A stretch of 64,000 nucleotides of DNA from CAVSRC01 sp963782045 (GCA_963782045.1 CAWAIR010000013.1:226094-290093); one strand, 5' to 3'; positions 1 to 8,277 are shown, numbered from the stretch's first letter. Made by a program: numbers and translations. Notes: generated by a model from the sequence alone, not told the origin.

Positions 1-383
1 TCGACGGCTACGACGAAACGGCGACTGGCACGGCAACCGCCTTCACCATCCCCGGGCAGAACGTCAATTCGCTGGCGCTCACCGCCGGAGTGCGGGTGGC
101 GACGATCATCACCGGTCCTGGCATGACCATCGTTCCCCATCTCAGCGCCGGCATCAGCCGCGAGCTGCTCAGCCAGGGCAACTCGCTGTCGGTGACACCG
201 ACGAGCGGCGGCAGCGCGGTCACCTCGACCATCGACGCCCCCAACCCGACCACCTACTCGCTCTCCGGCGGGCTCAACATCGCGGTCGGACCGAGCGCCA
301 ATTTCAACGCCGATGTCGCCACCACGTTCGGCGGCGGCTCCCGCTCGACCAGCATCTCGGTCGGCGGGCACATCAGGTTCTGA
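1..383 (+). CDS. Outer-membrane beta-barrel (autotransporter-like) protein, C-terminal fragment
   Basis: The reading frame is open from base 3 to the TGA at 381-383; the start lies outside the window. The visible part is rich in Gly, Ser, Thr and Asn, has alternating polar/hydrophobic strands, and ends in ...GGHIRF. A terminal Phe on an amphipathic strand is the usual signal of outer-membrane beta-barrels assembled by the BAM complex. Autotransporter barrel domains look like this, but a repeat-free OMP is also possible. The function of any passenger domain cannot be seen. The gene that follows starts 10 bases downstream, so the two may be co-transcribed. Confidence 0.6.
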   Translation, partial: DGYDETATGTATAFTIPGQNVNSLALTAGVRVATIITGPGMTIVPHLSAGISRELLSQGNSLSVTPTSGGSAVTSTIDAPNPTTYSLSGGLNIAVGPSANFNADVATTFGGGSRSTSISVGGHIRF

Positions 384-393
384 GGAGACGGCG

Positions 394-1014
394 ATGGCGT
401 TGCGTGGTCTGCTTTTGGGGATACTCAAGCTCATCGTGGTCGTGGCGCTGCTCTCCGGTGCCAGCTGCGCTCTGGACAACTCGGGGGGGGGGTGGTCCGT
501 CGAAGCACGCATCGGCGCGGCCATGTGCAAGGACCTGGGGTTTCCGAAGGCCCGCTACAACGGCAACCAACGCGATAGTCCCGGGGTTTCTCCGTCGGCA
601 TCGCCCTGCGACAATTTCGAAGCATGCATCCAGGCCAGCCCGGGCTCCTACAGCCAATGGACGGACTGCTATCAACGGCTGGCGGGCGACACACGGCAGC
701 TGGCGGACGCCGGCCAGATCGCGCGGCCTTACAGCGGGGCCGAGATCGCAGCGCTTTACGATTGCCGGGTCAACGGCTTCACCACCGCCTCATGCTTGGT
801 CAGCATCACCGATCCGAACGGCTGTCTCCACAATGGCGGGCTGCTAGGAAAGTGCGATGACCTCCAACCCTGCTACGAGTTGGTCCGCGCCGAGCCCTCT
901 GACGGTGAGGTCGCGGTTGCCTCCCTGATCGTAGACCGAAGGCCGGACATCACGCCGGCCGCGGGGCCGACGTGCCGTTGGCAGCCCAATCCAGCCGGAC
1001 GCGGGCTCGGCTGA
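394..1014 (+). CDS. Cys-rich secreted or lipoprotein-like hypothetical protein
   Basis: The ATG at 394 follows the previous stop by 10 bases and has GAGGAG-like purines just upstream. The first 25 residues form a hydrophobic signal sequence ending SGASC, a possible but non-canonical lipobox (Gly rather than Leu at -3). The rest of the 206-residue protein carries about ten further cysteines, spaced through the chain, which suggests disulfide bonds in the periplasm. I recognise no family. A longer frame extends upstream to 313, but it would overlap the beta-barrel gene and place a non-signal-like stretch before the hydrophobic segment, so I prefer 394. Confidence 0.6.
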   Translation: MALRGLLLGILKLIVVVALLSGASCALDNSGGGWSVEARIGAAMCKDLGFPKARYNGNQRDSPGVSPSASPCDNFEACIQASPGSYSQWTDCYQRLAGDTRQLADAGQIARPYSGAEIAALYDCRVNGFTTASCLVSITDPNGCLHNGGLLGKCDDLQPCYELVRAEPSDGEVAVASLIVDRRPDITPAAGPTCRWQPNPAGRGLG

Positions 1015-1090
1015 CCTCGGCTCGGATGGCCGCAACGCAAACGGCCGCGTCCGGAAGGACGCGGCCGCCCCAATTCCGCAACGTGTGCGC

Positions 1091-2659
1091 TCAGACCGTG
1101 GCGGCGGCCGTCTGGGCGTGGATGCGTCCGCGCTTGAGCATCAGCTTGTTGACCGCCGAGACATAGGCCTTGGCCGAGGCGACCATGGTGTCGGTGTCGG
1201 CGCCGCGGCCGGTGACCACCTTTTCGCCCTCGGCCAGACGCACCGAGACCTCGGCCTGCGCATCCAAATCCTCGGTCACCGCGCCCACCTGGTAGAGCTG
1301 GAGGGTGGCGTTATGCGGCGCGATCGCCTTGATGGCGTGGAACATGGCGTCGACCGGGCCCTCGCCCAGCGCTTCCTTGGTGATGTGCTGGCCTTCGACG
1401 TCGAGCGTGACGATCGCCTTCTGCGGCCCCCCGGTGCCGGCGATCACGGTGAGCGCCACCAGCCGGATGGCCTCGCCGGCCTGGATCATCTCGTCCTCGA
1501 CCAGCGCCGAAATGTCCTCGTCGAAGACGTGCTTCTTGCGGTCGGCCAGATCCTTGAAGCGGCGGAAGGCCTCCTCCATGGCGTTGTCGCCGAGCTCGAA
1601 GCCCAGCTCCTTGAGCTTCTCGCGGAAGGCGTGGCGGCCCGAATGCTTGCCCATGACCAGCGAGGTGGCGCGCACGCCGACGTCCTCGGGACGCATGATC
1701 TCGTAGGTCTGCGCGTTCTTCAGCATGCCGTCCTGGTGGATGCCCGACTCGTGGGCGAAGGCGTTCTTGCCGACGATCGCCTTGTTGTATTGCACCGGGA
1801 AGGCGGTCACCGCCGAGACCAGCTTGGAGGCGCGCATCAGATAGGGCGCCTTGATGCCGGTGTCGTAGGGCATGACGTCGCCGCGCACGCGCAGCGCCAT
1901 GACGATCTCCTCGAGCGAGGCATTGCCGGCGCGCTCGCCGAGCCCGTTGATGGTGCATTCGACCTGGCGCGCCCCGGCGCGCACGCCCGCCAGCGAATTG
2001 GCCACCGCCATGCCGAGGTCGTCGTGGCAATGGGTCGAGAACACCGCCTTGTCGGCGTTCGGCACGCGCTCGCGCAGCATCTTGATGAGCGCGTAATATT
2101 CCTCCGGCGTCGAATAGCCCACCGTGTCGGGGATGTTGATGGTGGTGGCGCCGGCGTTGATCGCCGCCTCGACCGTGCGGCAGAGGAAATCGTGCTCGGT
2201 GCGGGTGCCATCCTCCGGCGACCACTCGACGTCGTCGGTGGTGTTGCGCGCCCGCGATACCGAGGCAATCACTGCCTCGTAGACCTCCTCCGGGGTCTTG
2301 TTCAGCTTGAACTTCATGTGCAGCGGGCTGGTCGAGATGAAGGTGTGGATGCGGCGCCGCTCGGCGTGCTGCAAGGCCTCGGCGGCCCGGTCGATATCCT
2401 TGAAGCCGGCGCGGGCGAGACCGCAGACCACGCCGTTCTTGATGACCTTGGCAATCTCGGTCACCGCCTCGAAATCGCCGTTGGAGGCGATCGGGAAACC
2501 GGCCTCGATCACGTCCACCCCCATCTCGTCGAGGATTTCGGCGACCTGCAGTTTCTCGGAGAGGGTCATCGAGGCGCCCGGCGACTGCTCGCCGTCGCGC
2601 AAGGTGGTGTCGAAGATGATGACGCGGTCCTTGGCCGGTACCGCCTGCTCGGAAGTCAT
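1091..2659 (-). CDS. leuA: 2-isopropylmalate synthase
   Basis: LeuA condenses acetyl-CoA with 2-ketoisovalerate, the first committed step of leucine synthesis in the cytoplasm. The N-terminus has the HMGL-like signature DTTLRDGEQSPGASM around residues 17-31. THCHDDLGMAVANS supplies metal-binding histidines, and the C-terminal half is a LeuA allosteric domain (about residues 390-510) that normally binds leucine. About 522 residues is the normal length for the type found in Proteobacteria. I chose the ATG at 2659 because AAGGACTT precedes it and homologues start close to the TIM-barrel; the open frame continues to 2734 but adds no conserved sequence. A leader peptide with a run of Leu codons lies just upstream, so the gene is probably attenuated by leucyl-tRNA supply as well as inhibited by leucine. 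Confidence 0.97.
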   Translation of the reverse strand: MTSEQAVPAKDRVIIFDTTLRDGEQSPGASMTLSEKLQVAEILDEMGVDVIEAGFPIASNGDFEAVTEIAKVIKNGVVCGLARAGFKDIDRAAEALQHAERRRIHTFISTSPLHMKFKLNKTPEEVYEAVIASVSRARNTTDDVEWSPEDGTRTEHDFLCRTVEAAINAGATTINIPDTVGYSTPEEYYALIKMLRERVPNADKAVFSTHCHDDLGMAVANSLAGVRAGARQVECTINGLGERAGNASLEEIVMALRVRGDVMPYDTGIKAPYLMRASKLVSAVTAFPVQYNKAIVGKNAFAHESGIHQDGMLKNAQTYEIMRPEDVGVRATSLVMGKHSGRHAFREKLKELGFELGDNAMEEAFRRFKDLADRKKHVFDEDISALVEDEMIQAGEAIRLVALTVIAGTGGPQKAIVTLDVEGQHITKEALGEGPVDAMFHAIKAIAPHNATLQLYQVGAVTEDLDAQAEVSVRLAEGEKVVTGRGADTDTMVASAKAYVSAVNKLMLKRGRIHAQTAAATV

Positions 2660-2738
2660 GATCGCAAGTCCTTCTCGAAAGTCCTGCCCGCATCTTGGAG
2701 CGGCGGGCGTCAACCGGGATGATGTTTTGAACAACCTC

Positions 2739-2781
2739 CCCCTGAGTGCCCGCCCGGCAAGGAGCAGCCGACGCTCAGGGG
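2739..2781 (-). promoter_or_regulatory. Candidate leuA attenuator stem between leader stop codon and leuA
   Basis: The eight bases at the end of the leuL leader (2774-2781) are exactly complementary to 2739-2746 (CCCCTGAG / CTCAGGGG). A second pairing, 2701-2707 with 2748-2754 (GCGGGC-type arms), would exclude the first. Two mutually exclusive stems directly after a Leu-rich leader peptide fit ribosome-mediated attenuation. I see no clean run of T after either stem, so the stop signal could be a weak terminator, Rho, or a translational effect on leuA. Confidence 0.45.
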
Positions 2782-2885
2782 CGTCTAAGCAGGAGGCCGA
2801 GAAGAAGGAGGCCGGAGGCCGGCGCAGCCGAGCGCGCGCCGCAAGCGGCGTCCGCGTCGAACTGGCTGTGATCGCGATCGATCAT
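2775..2885 (-). CDS. leuL: Leucine-rich leader peptide of leuA
   Basis: This 36-residue open frame starts with ATG at 2885 and stops at 2775, 115 bases before the leuA start. Residues 26-33 read LLLLGLLL: seven Leu codons in eight, using CTC, CTT and CTG. Such a run serves as a sensor of charged leucyl-tRNA in attenuated leu operons of Proteobacteria. The sequence after the run folds into alternative stems. The peptide itself is not expected to have another function. An in-frame ATG six codons further up is an alternative start and does not affect the interpretation. Confidence 0.72.
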   Translation of the reverse strand: MIDRDHSQFDADAACGARSAAPASGLLLLGLLLRRP

Positions 2886-2909
2886 GCTCTCGGGCCTTGG
2901 CATCGGCTG

Positions 2910-2926
2910 CCGGCGATTGTCGCCGG
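2910..2926. repeat. Perfect short hairpin downstream of the MmyB-type regulator
   Basis: CCGGCGA and TCGCCGG flank a three-base loop. It lies 20 bases past the stop of the regulator gene and 25 bases before leuL, both on the minus strand. It could be the regulator's terminator or an operator; no T-run follows it. Confidence 0.4.
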
Positions 2927-2946
2927 GGCCGGTTAATGGGCCGTTC

Positions 2947-3837
2947 TTAGCGGTTTTGGGCGGAAATGTCGATTCCCCAAGTAGCCAGCATGTCCGAGCG
3001 CGGGATGCGCGCGGCGATGAGGTCCCGGATCTTGTCGGCGTCGGCCGGGGTTGCCGGGTTGTAGACGACCAGGCTGAGGTCTGGCCGGCCGTCGACGGCG
3101 AAGGTGGAGAATTCCATGGCGATCGGCCCGGCGACGGGGTGGTTGAGCCGCTTGGTGCCCTCGCCATAGGAGCGCACGTCGTTGTCGGCCCACATCGCCG
3201 CGAATTCCGGGCTCTCGCGCGACAGGTCCTCGACCAGCGCCTTGATCTCCTCCGTCGCCCCGGCGCGCGCCGCATCCGCCCGGAACACGCCGACCACGAA
3301 GCGCGCCACCTCGTCCCAGTGGGCCTGGGCGGCGCGCACGCGGTGATCACAGAAGATGAGGCGCAGGATGTTGCGCCTCTCCGGCGGCAGGTCGCCGTAG
3401 TTGGTCAGCACCGACGCGGCCGCCTGGTTCCACGCCAGGACGTCCCAGGTCGGCGACTTGACGATGGCCGGGCTCACCGGCAGCGCATCGAGCACCCGTT
3501 GCAGGCGCGGCGTCACGCCTTCGGGCGCGCGATAGCGCACCTCCGGCGGCCGGCCGAGGCCGAGCAAAAAGAGATGCTCGCGCTCGACGTCGGTGAGCAT
3601 CAGCGCTCGGGCGATGCGGTCGAGCACATCGGCCGAGGGCGCGCCGCCCCTGCCCTGTTCCAGCCAGGTGTACCAGGTCGCGCTGACATGGGCGCGTTGC
3701 GCCACCTCCTCGCGCCTCAGGCCGGGCGTGCGCCGGCGCGTCAGCGGCAGGCCGAACGACGCGGGATCGAGCTTCGCCCTGCGGCCCTTGAGATAGGCGC
3801 CAAGGCGATTCTCGTGGGCGAGGTCGTCCGTGCTCAT
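2947..3837 (-). CDS. XRE-family transcriptional regulator with MmyB-type ligand domain
   Basis: The 296-residue protein has an N-terminal helix-turn-helix of the Cro/C1 type. The recognisable core is TPGLRREEVAQRAHVSATWYTWLEQGRG (read here as two short parts), about residues 37-64. It is followed by the MmyB-like ligand-binding domain typical of this family, with a conserved NILRLIFCD stretch and a C-terminal VVYNPATPADADKIRDLI. Proteins of this architecture usually repress or activate a neighbouring oxidoreductase gene in response to a small molecule. Here it is divergent from two SDR genes, and an inverted repeat lies between them. Its likely job is control of those SDR genes and of itself; the ligand is unknown. 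Confidence 0.88.
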   Translation of the reverse strand: MSTDDLAHENRLGAYLKGRRAKLDPASFGLPLTRRRTPGLRREEVAQRAHVSATWYTWLEQGRGGAPSADVLDRIARALMLTDVEREHLFLLGLGRPPEVRYRAPEGVTPRLQRVLDALPVSPAIVKSPTWDVLAWNQAAASVLTNYGDLPPERRNILRLIFCDHRVRAAQAHWDEVARFVVGVFRADAARAGATEEIKALVEDLSRESPEFAAMWADNDVRSYGEGTKRLNHPVAGPIAMEFSTFAVDGRPDLSLVVYNPATPADADKIRDLIAARIPRSDMLATWGIDISAQNR

Positions 3838-3849
3838 CCTGTTAGTCCT

Positions 3850-3861
3850 TATACCCGTATA
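3850..3861. promoter_or_regulatory. Inverted repeat, candidate operator for the divergent regulator
   Basis: TATAC-CC-GTATA is a perfect inverted repeat in the 93-base gap between the regulator start (3837) and the first SDR start (3931). Two further inverted pairs, AGAC/GTCT at 3889-3904 and GTCTCC/GGAGAC at 3901-3923, lie nearer to the SDR gene. HTH_31/MmyB regulators usually bind such sites in the divergent promoter. This assignment is an inference from position and symmetry. Confidence 0.4.
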
Positions 3862-3930
3862 TGATCACCCATTTACCGGCATGAAGATAGACCGATATTC
3901 GTCTCCATCCAATCATCGGAGACTTCACTC

Positions 3931-4830
3931 ATGCGTGTCTTTGTCACCGGCGCCACCGGCTTCGTCGGCTCGGCCGTCGTTAACGATCTCATCGCAGCGG
4001 GCCACGAGGTCCTTGGCATGGCTCGCTCCGACAAGGGCGCCGAGGCGCTCGCCGGCGCCGGTGCCGAAGTCCATCGCGGTACTGTCGAGGATCTGGACAG
4101 CCTCAGGCGCGGCGTCGCCGATGCCGACGGCGTCATCCACACCGCCTTCATCCACGATTTCTCCAGGGCTGCCGAGAACTGCGAGATCGATCGGCGGGCC
4201 ATCACCGCCATGGGCGAGGCGCTGGCGGGCAGCGAGCGGCCGCTGATCATTACCTCGGCCATGGGGCTGCTGGCGCCTGGCCGCGTCGGCACCGAGACCG
4301 ACCGATACCTCCCCGATCATCCCAATCCGCGCATCGCCTCGGAACAGGCGGCGGAAGCCATGGCCGACAAGGGCGTCAACATCATGACGGTGCGCCTGCC
4401 GCAGGTTCATGGCGCGGGCGATCATGCCTTTGCCCCTCTGCTCATCCAGATCGCCCGCGACAAGGGCCGCGCGGCCTATATCGGCGACGGCAGCAACCGT
4501 TGGCCGGCGGTTCACCGGCTGGACGCCGCCCGGCTCTACCGGCTTGCTCTGGAGAAGGGCACGGCCGGTGCCCGCTATCATGCGGTCGCCGAGGAAGGTG
4601 TGACGCTGCGCGCGCTCGAGGAACTGATCGGACGCTGCCTGAACCTGCCGGTGATAGGCCTCTCGCCCGAGGAGGCGGCCGACTACTACGGTTGGTTCGC
4701 GCAATTCGCGTCGATGGATGTCCCGGCGTCGAGCGCATGGACACGCGAGACGCTGGGCTGGCAGCCGATGCAGCCCGGTCTCTTCGCCGACATGGAAACG
4801 CACTACTTCCCGCCCCAGGTGGCGGAATAG
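3931..4830 (+). CDS. Atypical SDR-family NAD(P)-dependent epimerase/dehydratase (copy 1)
   Basis: The start ATG at 3931 is followed by a Rossmann nucleotide-binding motif, TGATGFVGS (residues 6-14), and the protein is 299 residues long, as usual for extended or atypical SDRs. It resembles the NAD-dependent epimerase group that acts on small carbonyl or sugar substrates, but no substrate can be named from sequence. It is nearly the same protein as the next gene, starting 21 bases after this one stops, so the pair arose by tandem duplication. Control by the divergent MmyB-type regulator is likely. Confidence 0.85.
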   Translation: MRVFVTGATGFVGSAVVNDLIAAGHEVLGMARSDKGAEALAGAGAEVHRGTVEDLDSLRRGVADADGVIHTAFIHDFSRAAENCEIDRRAITAMGEALAGSERPLIITSAMGLLAPGRVGTETDRYLPDHPNPRIASEQAAEAMADKGVNIMTVRLPQVHGAGDHAFAPLLIQIARDKGRAAYIGDGSNRWPAVHRLDAARLYRLALEKGTAGARYHAVAEEGVTLRALEELIGRCLNLPVIGLSPEEAADYYGWFAQFASMDVPASSAWTRETLGWQPMQPGLFADMETHYFPPQVAE

Positions 4831-4850
4831 ATTCATCAAGGAGAACTGAC

Positions 4851-5729
4851 ATGCGCATCTTTGTTACCGGCGCCACCGGATTCGTCGGCTCGGCCGTCGT
4901 CAGGGAACTGCTCGGCGCGGGCCATAAGGTCGTCGGCCTCGCCCGCTCCGACAAGGGCGCCGAGGCGCTCGCCGCCGCCGGTGCCGAGGTCCATCGCGGC
5001 GCGCTCGACGATCTGGGCAGCCTGAAGAGCGGCGCCGAGAAGGCCGACGGCGTCATCCATCTCGCCTTCATCCACGACTGGTCGAGATTCGCTGATAGCG
5101 CCGAGGTCGACCGGCGCGCCATCGAGACTCTCGGCGCGGTCGTGGCGGGCTCCGATCGCCCGCTGCTGGTCACCGGCGGCGTCGCCATGCTGGCACCGGG
5201 CCGGCTGGCGACCGAGCACGACGCCTCACCGGCGGCGTTTCCGCGCGCGTCCGATCGCATGGCCGCCGCCCTGGCCGAGCGCGGCGTGCATGCAGCGAGC
5301 GTTCGCCTGCCGCCCACCACGCACGGCGCCGGCGACCACGGCTTCGTTCCGCGCCTCATCGCGATCGCGCGGGAGAAAGGTGTGTCCGCCTACGTTGGCG
5401 ACGGCTCGAACCGCTGGCCGGCAGGCCACAGGACTGACGCGGCGAAAGTCTACCGGCTCGCCATCGAGCGCGGTGCCGCCGACGGGCCCTACCACGCCGT
5501 CGCCGAGGAAGGCGTGCCCTTCGGCGAGATCGCCGAAGTCATCGGCCGCCGCCTCGCCCTGCCGGTGGTCAGCAAGACGCAGGAGGAAGCCCCGGAGCAC
5601 TTCGGCTTCCTGGGCATGTTTGCCGGCATCGACATGCCGGCATCGAGCGCGATCACCCAGGAGCGTCTCGGCTGGCGACCGCGCGAGATCGGGCTCATCG
5701 CCGACATGGAGGCGCACTACTTCGCCTGA
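4851..5729 (+). CDS. Atypical SDR-family NAD(P)-dependent epimerase/dehydratase (copy 2)
   Basis: This 292-residue protein starts at ATG 4851 behind AAGGAG. It shares the TGATGFVGSAVV nucleotide-binding start, a GDGSNRWPA stretch and the ADMEAHYFA end with the gene upstream, with differences spread along the chain. The two were therefore duplicated long enough ago to diverge. Their shared operon suggests related substrates or an oligomer. Function beyond NAD(P)-dependent oxidoreductase or epimerase is not visible. Confidence 0.85.
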   Translation: MRIFVTGATGFVGSAVVRELLGAGHKVVGLARSDKGAEALAAAGAEVHRGALDDLGSLKSGAEKADGVIHLAFIHDWSRFADSAEVDRRAIETLGAVVAGSDRPLLVTGGVAMLAPGRLATEHDASPAAFPRASDRMAAALAERGVHAASVRLPPTTHGAGDHGFVPRLIAIAREKGVSAYVGDGSNRWPAGHRTDAAKVYRLAIERGAADGPYHAVAEEGVPFGEIAEVIGRRLALPVVSKTQEEAPEHFGFLGMFAGIDMPASSAITQERLGWRPREIGLIADMEAHYFA

Positions 5730-5753
5730 TGGGAAACGGAGTGGCCGCCGGCC

Positions 5754-6182
5754 CTAATGCCCCTGATAGAAGGCGTATACGGCGAGCAACACCGCCAGCA
5801 GCACGCTGACGCTCGATGCCGGGCCGAACATCATCAGACGCCGGGCAAGCGACATGTCGCCCGTCCGGCGCATCTGGGCGAAGGTCCGGTGGATCAGGCC
5901 GTTCAGCACCGTGGCGATCACCACGAAGAGCAGCTTCCACCAGAACAGCACCGGCATGACGCCCGGCCCGCCGGCCATGATGACCATGATGATGCCGGTG
6001 ATCCACAGCACCACCAGACCGGTGCCGCTCATCATGGCGAGCGGCCAGCCGAGCGAGCGCAGCGCCTGGGCCTGATCGGCGGGCGCCGACTGGGCCTTCA
6101 TCATGACGAGACCGCCGGCGAAACCGCCTGCCGCGCCAAGCATCAGTCCGAAGAAGTGCAGAAACAGGATGAACCCGAACAT
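5754..6182 (-). CDS. Small four-helix membrane protein (CopD/DUF2269-like)
   Basis: The 142-residue protein has four hydrophobic segments, starting at the very N-terminus (FGFILFLHFFGLMLG), with a His near the start of helix 1 and an R-rich cytoplasmic loop before helix 4. The fold resembles the CopD/DUF2269 group of small integral membrane proteins. It is convergent with the SDR genes. No enzymatic motif is visible, and the name is only a fold-level guess. Confidence 0.6.
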   Translation of the reverse strand: MFGFILFLHFFGLMLGAAGGFAGGLVMMKAQSAPADQAQALRSLGWPLAMMSGTGLVVLWITGIIMVIMAGGPGVMPVLFWWKLLFVVIATVLNGLIHRTFAQMRRTGDMSLARRLMMFGPASSVSVLLAVLLAVYAFYQGH

Positions 6183-6259
6183 CGCCGATCTCCCGCCGCC
6201 GCCGTGGCTCGCCCCGTGCGCGACGCGAGAAGCGTAGCACGAGTCGGCGGCAAGTCGGC

Positions 6260-7168
6260 TCAGACGGCGAGTTCGCCCTCGGCGACCACCACCGCATTGC
6301 CGCCGACGCGAACCGCGGTCAGCTCGCCGCCGGCGACGTCGATCTCCAGCGTCATCAGGCTCGGCCGGCCGATCTCGAAGCCCTGCTCGATGACATAGCG
6401 ATGGCTGCCCGACGGCGGGCCGTCGAAGCGGCGCACGGCGCCGGCGAAGGCAGCGGCAGCGCTGCCGGTCGCCGGATCCTCATGGAAGCCGAAAGCCGGC
6501 GCGAACATGCGCGCATGGAAGTCGTGGTCGCTGCCCTCGCTCTCCCGGCAATAGAGCCAGGCAGCCGCCTGCGGCGAGCCGAAGGCGCCGGCCCAGGCGG
6601 CGAGGTTTGGCTTGGCATTGCCGATCGCCTCCAGACCGGCGACCGGCACGAAGACGAAAGGCACGCCCGCCGACCAGGCGCTGGGCCTGTGGTTCTCGAA
6701 GCCAACCTCGGCCGGCAGCAGCCCCAGCGCGCTCGCCACCGCATCGCGGTCGAAATCGGCCGGCACCGGCGTGGGCAGCAGCGGGGCGTCGAAGATCGCA
6801 TGCCCGGCCTTGTCGCTCTTGATGAAGACGCCGCAGCGGATCGCGCCGACCGTCTCCTCCAGCATCACCATCATCTCGTTGCCGGGTGCGCCCTCGGCCG
6901 CCTTGCGCAGGGCGAGCAGCACGGCCGAGCCGATGGTCGGGTGGCCGGCGAAGGGCAGTTCGCGCGACGGCGTGAAAATGCGCAGGCGGGCGCTGGCGAC
7001 CGGCTTCTCCGCCGGCAGCACGAACACCGTCTCCGACAGGTTGAACTCGCGGGCGATCGCCTGCATGCCGGCATCGTCGAGCCCGGCGGCATCGAGCACC
7101 ACCGCCAGCGGGTTGCCGGCAAGCGGAGTATCGCTGAAGACGTCGAGAACGGCGTAGGGACGGGTCAC
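6260..7168 (-). CDS. PhzF-family isomerase/epimerase
   Basis: PhzF-like proteins are two-domain proteins of the diaminopimelate-epimerase fold. The 302-residue product has the expected landmarks: VLDVFSDTPLAGNPLAVV at the start, FNLSETVF with the conserved catalytic-type Glu (about residues 44-51), LPFAGHPTIGSA, and EDPATGSAAAAFAG near the C-terminus. The start is the GTG at 7168; upstream frame adds no conserved sequence. Family members other than phenazine PhzF have mostly unknown substrates, and no phenazine genes are nearby, so only the family assignment is safe. Confidence 0.9.
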   Translation of the reverse strand: MTRPYAVLDVFSDTPLAGNPLAVVLDAAGLDDAGMQAIAREFNLSETVFVLPAEKPVASARLRIFTPSRELPFAGHPTIGSAVLLALRKAAEGAPGNEMMVMLEETVGAIRCGVFIKSDKAGHAIFDAPLLPTPVPADFDRDAVASALGLLPAEVGFENHRPSAWSAGVPFVFVPVAGLEAIGNAKPNLAAWAGAFGSPQAAAWLYCRESEGSDHDFHARMFAPAFGFHEDPATGSAAAAFAGAVRRFDGPPSGSHRYVIEQGFEIGRPSLMTLEIDVAGGELTAVRVGGNAVVVAEGELAV

Positions 7169-7360
7169 AGGCGCACCGCGATCGCATGAGGCAGGTGCCG
7201 CGCTTGTGGCCCGCGACAGGCCGCCGGTCAAGCGTCCCGCAGGCCGCAGGTAGCCACTTTTCGGCCGCTTTCTCCCATTCAGCATCTGTTCATCGGATCG
7301 GGCCCATCGTCCGCTCCAAGGTTGGCGGAACGTTTCCGCCGGTTTCCGGAGGTTCAGTCG

Positions 7361-7729
7361 ATGAACAGGTTCGTCTCTGCCACGCTGGCAGGTGCAATGG
7401 CCCTTTCGGTTGTCGGCGTGTCCGCCACCGGCGCCAGCGCCGACCGCTGGCACCACCACTATGGTCCGTCCTATGGCCCGGCCCCGCGGCACGACGACGT
7501 CGGCCCGGCGCTCCTGGCCGGCACGATCTTTGGCCTCGCGGTGGGGTCGATGATGCAACCGCAGCCGACCTATCGAGCCTATGCGCCGCCTCCGTCGCCG
7601 CCGCACTATGCGGGTTATGCCGCCGAGCGACATTTCCAGTGGTGCAGCGCAACCTATGAAACCTACAACGGCGAGACCGACACCTGGATCGACTATCGCG
7701 GTGTTCAGCGCCGCTGCATCGGCCCCTGA
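7361..7729 (+). CDS. BA14K-family exported protein (copy 1)
   Basis: The 122-residue product starts with a signal peptide (residues 1-27, ending ASA), then a His/Pro/Tyr-rich linker, a short hydrophobic stretch (ALLAGTIFGLAVGSMM), and the BA14K core FQWCSATYETYNGETDTWI ending in RRCIGP. BA14K was described in Brucella as a small immunoreactive, lectin-like surface protein; the biochemical role is unsettled. The ATG at 7361 has GGAGG upstream. It is the first of three related genes in tandem on the same strand. Confidence 0.85.
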   Translation: MNRFVSATLAGAMALSVVGVSATGASADRWHHHYGPSYGPAPRHDDVGPALLAGTIFGLAVGSMMQPQPTYRAYAPPPSPPHYAGYAAERHFQWCSATYETYNGETDTWIDYRGVQRRCIGP

Positions 7730-7734
7730 GACGG

Positions 7735-7759
7735 GGAACCACTGGGTCCGCGGCGCGTT
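7735..7759 (+). promoter_or_regulatory. EcfG-type general stress response promoter
   Basis: GGAAC at 7735-7739 and CGTT at 7756-7759 are separated by exactly 16 bases. This is the full consensus for the EcfG sigma factor that drives the general stress response in Alphaproteobacteria. It lies 54 bases upstream of the second BA14K start, leaving room for a leader with the GGAGA ribosome-binding site. The site begins six bases after the stop codon of copy 1, so copy 2 can be expressed independently. Confidence 0.7.
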
Positions 7760-7812
7760 CTGCTCGCGGGAAAGTCCAATTCCGGGGGGCAACCGGAAAC
7801 GGGAGACACGAG

Positions 7813-8154
7813 ATGAAGAAGCCTCTGAGCATCGCACTGGCCGCCACCATTGCGGTTTCGGCCATCGGACTGTCGGCTGCACCGGCATCGGCGCACCGCG
7901 ATGACAGGGCAGCGCTGGCCATCTTCGGCGCGATCGCCGGCATCGCGGCCGTGGCCGCGGCCAGCCAGCACCATGACCACTACTACTATGACGACGGCTA
8001 TCGCCGGCCCTATGACCGCTACCCGCACTACCGTCGCAGCTACTACAACTCGCATGTGCAGTGGTGTCTCGATCATTACCGGACCTACAATCCGGCGACC
8101 AACACCTACTTCCGCAAGCCGGGCGTGCCGGCCGCCTGCTACTCGCCCTACTAA
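7813..8154 (+). CDS. BA14K-family exported protein (copy 2)
   Basis: The 113-residue product has a signal peptide ending APASA at about residue 27, a hydrophobic AIFGAIAGIAAVAAAS segment, a Tyr/Asp/Arg-rich linker and the core VQWCLDHYRTYNPATNTYF with the paired Cys near the end (ACYSPY). The role is expected at the envelope. A full EcfG consensus promoter precedes it, so it is probably induced under general stress. Copies 1 and 3 have the same architecture but clearly different linkers. Confidence 0.87.
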   Translation: MKKPLSIALAATIAVSAIGLSAAPASAHRDDRAALAIFGAIAGIAAVAAASQHHDHYYYDDGYRRPYDRYPHYRRSYYNSHVQWCLDHYRTYNPATNTYFRKPGVPAACYSPY

Positions 8155-8277
8155 CCGCCCATCCGTTCGGAACAAATTGCGCCCGCGCCGGAACCATCTG
8201 GCGCCGGCGCGCTTTACGCGGGCGAGCACCGTCTCACTTCCACCCAGCATGAACGGGGGGCAGAAGGAGACCTATCC

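Noticed and set aside
1085..2722. Long plus-strand open frame opposite leuA
   Set aside because: It mirrors leuA codons on the other strand. Its protein is rich in His, Arg, Gly and Leu in the pattern of a high-G+C antisense shadow and has no motif.
7328..7361. GGAAC before the first BA14K gene as an EcfG promoter
   Set aside because: No CGTT lies 16-17 bases further on.
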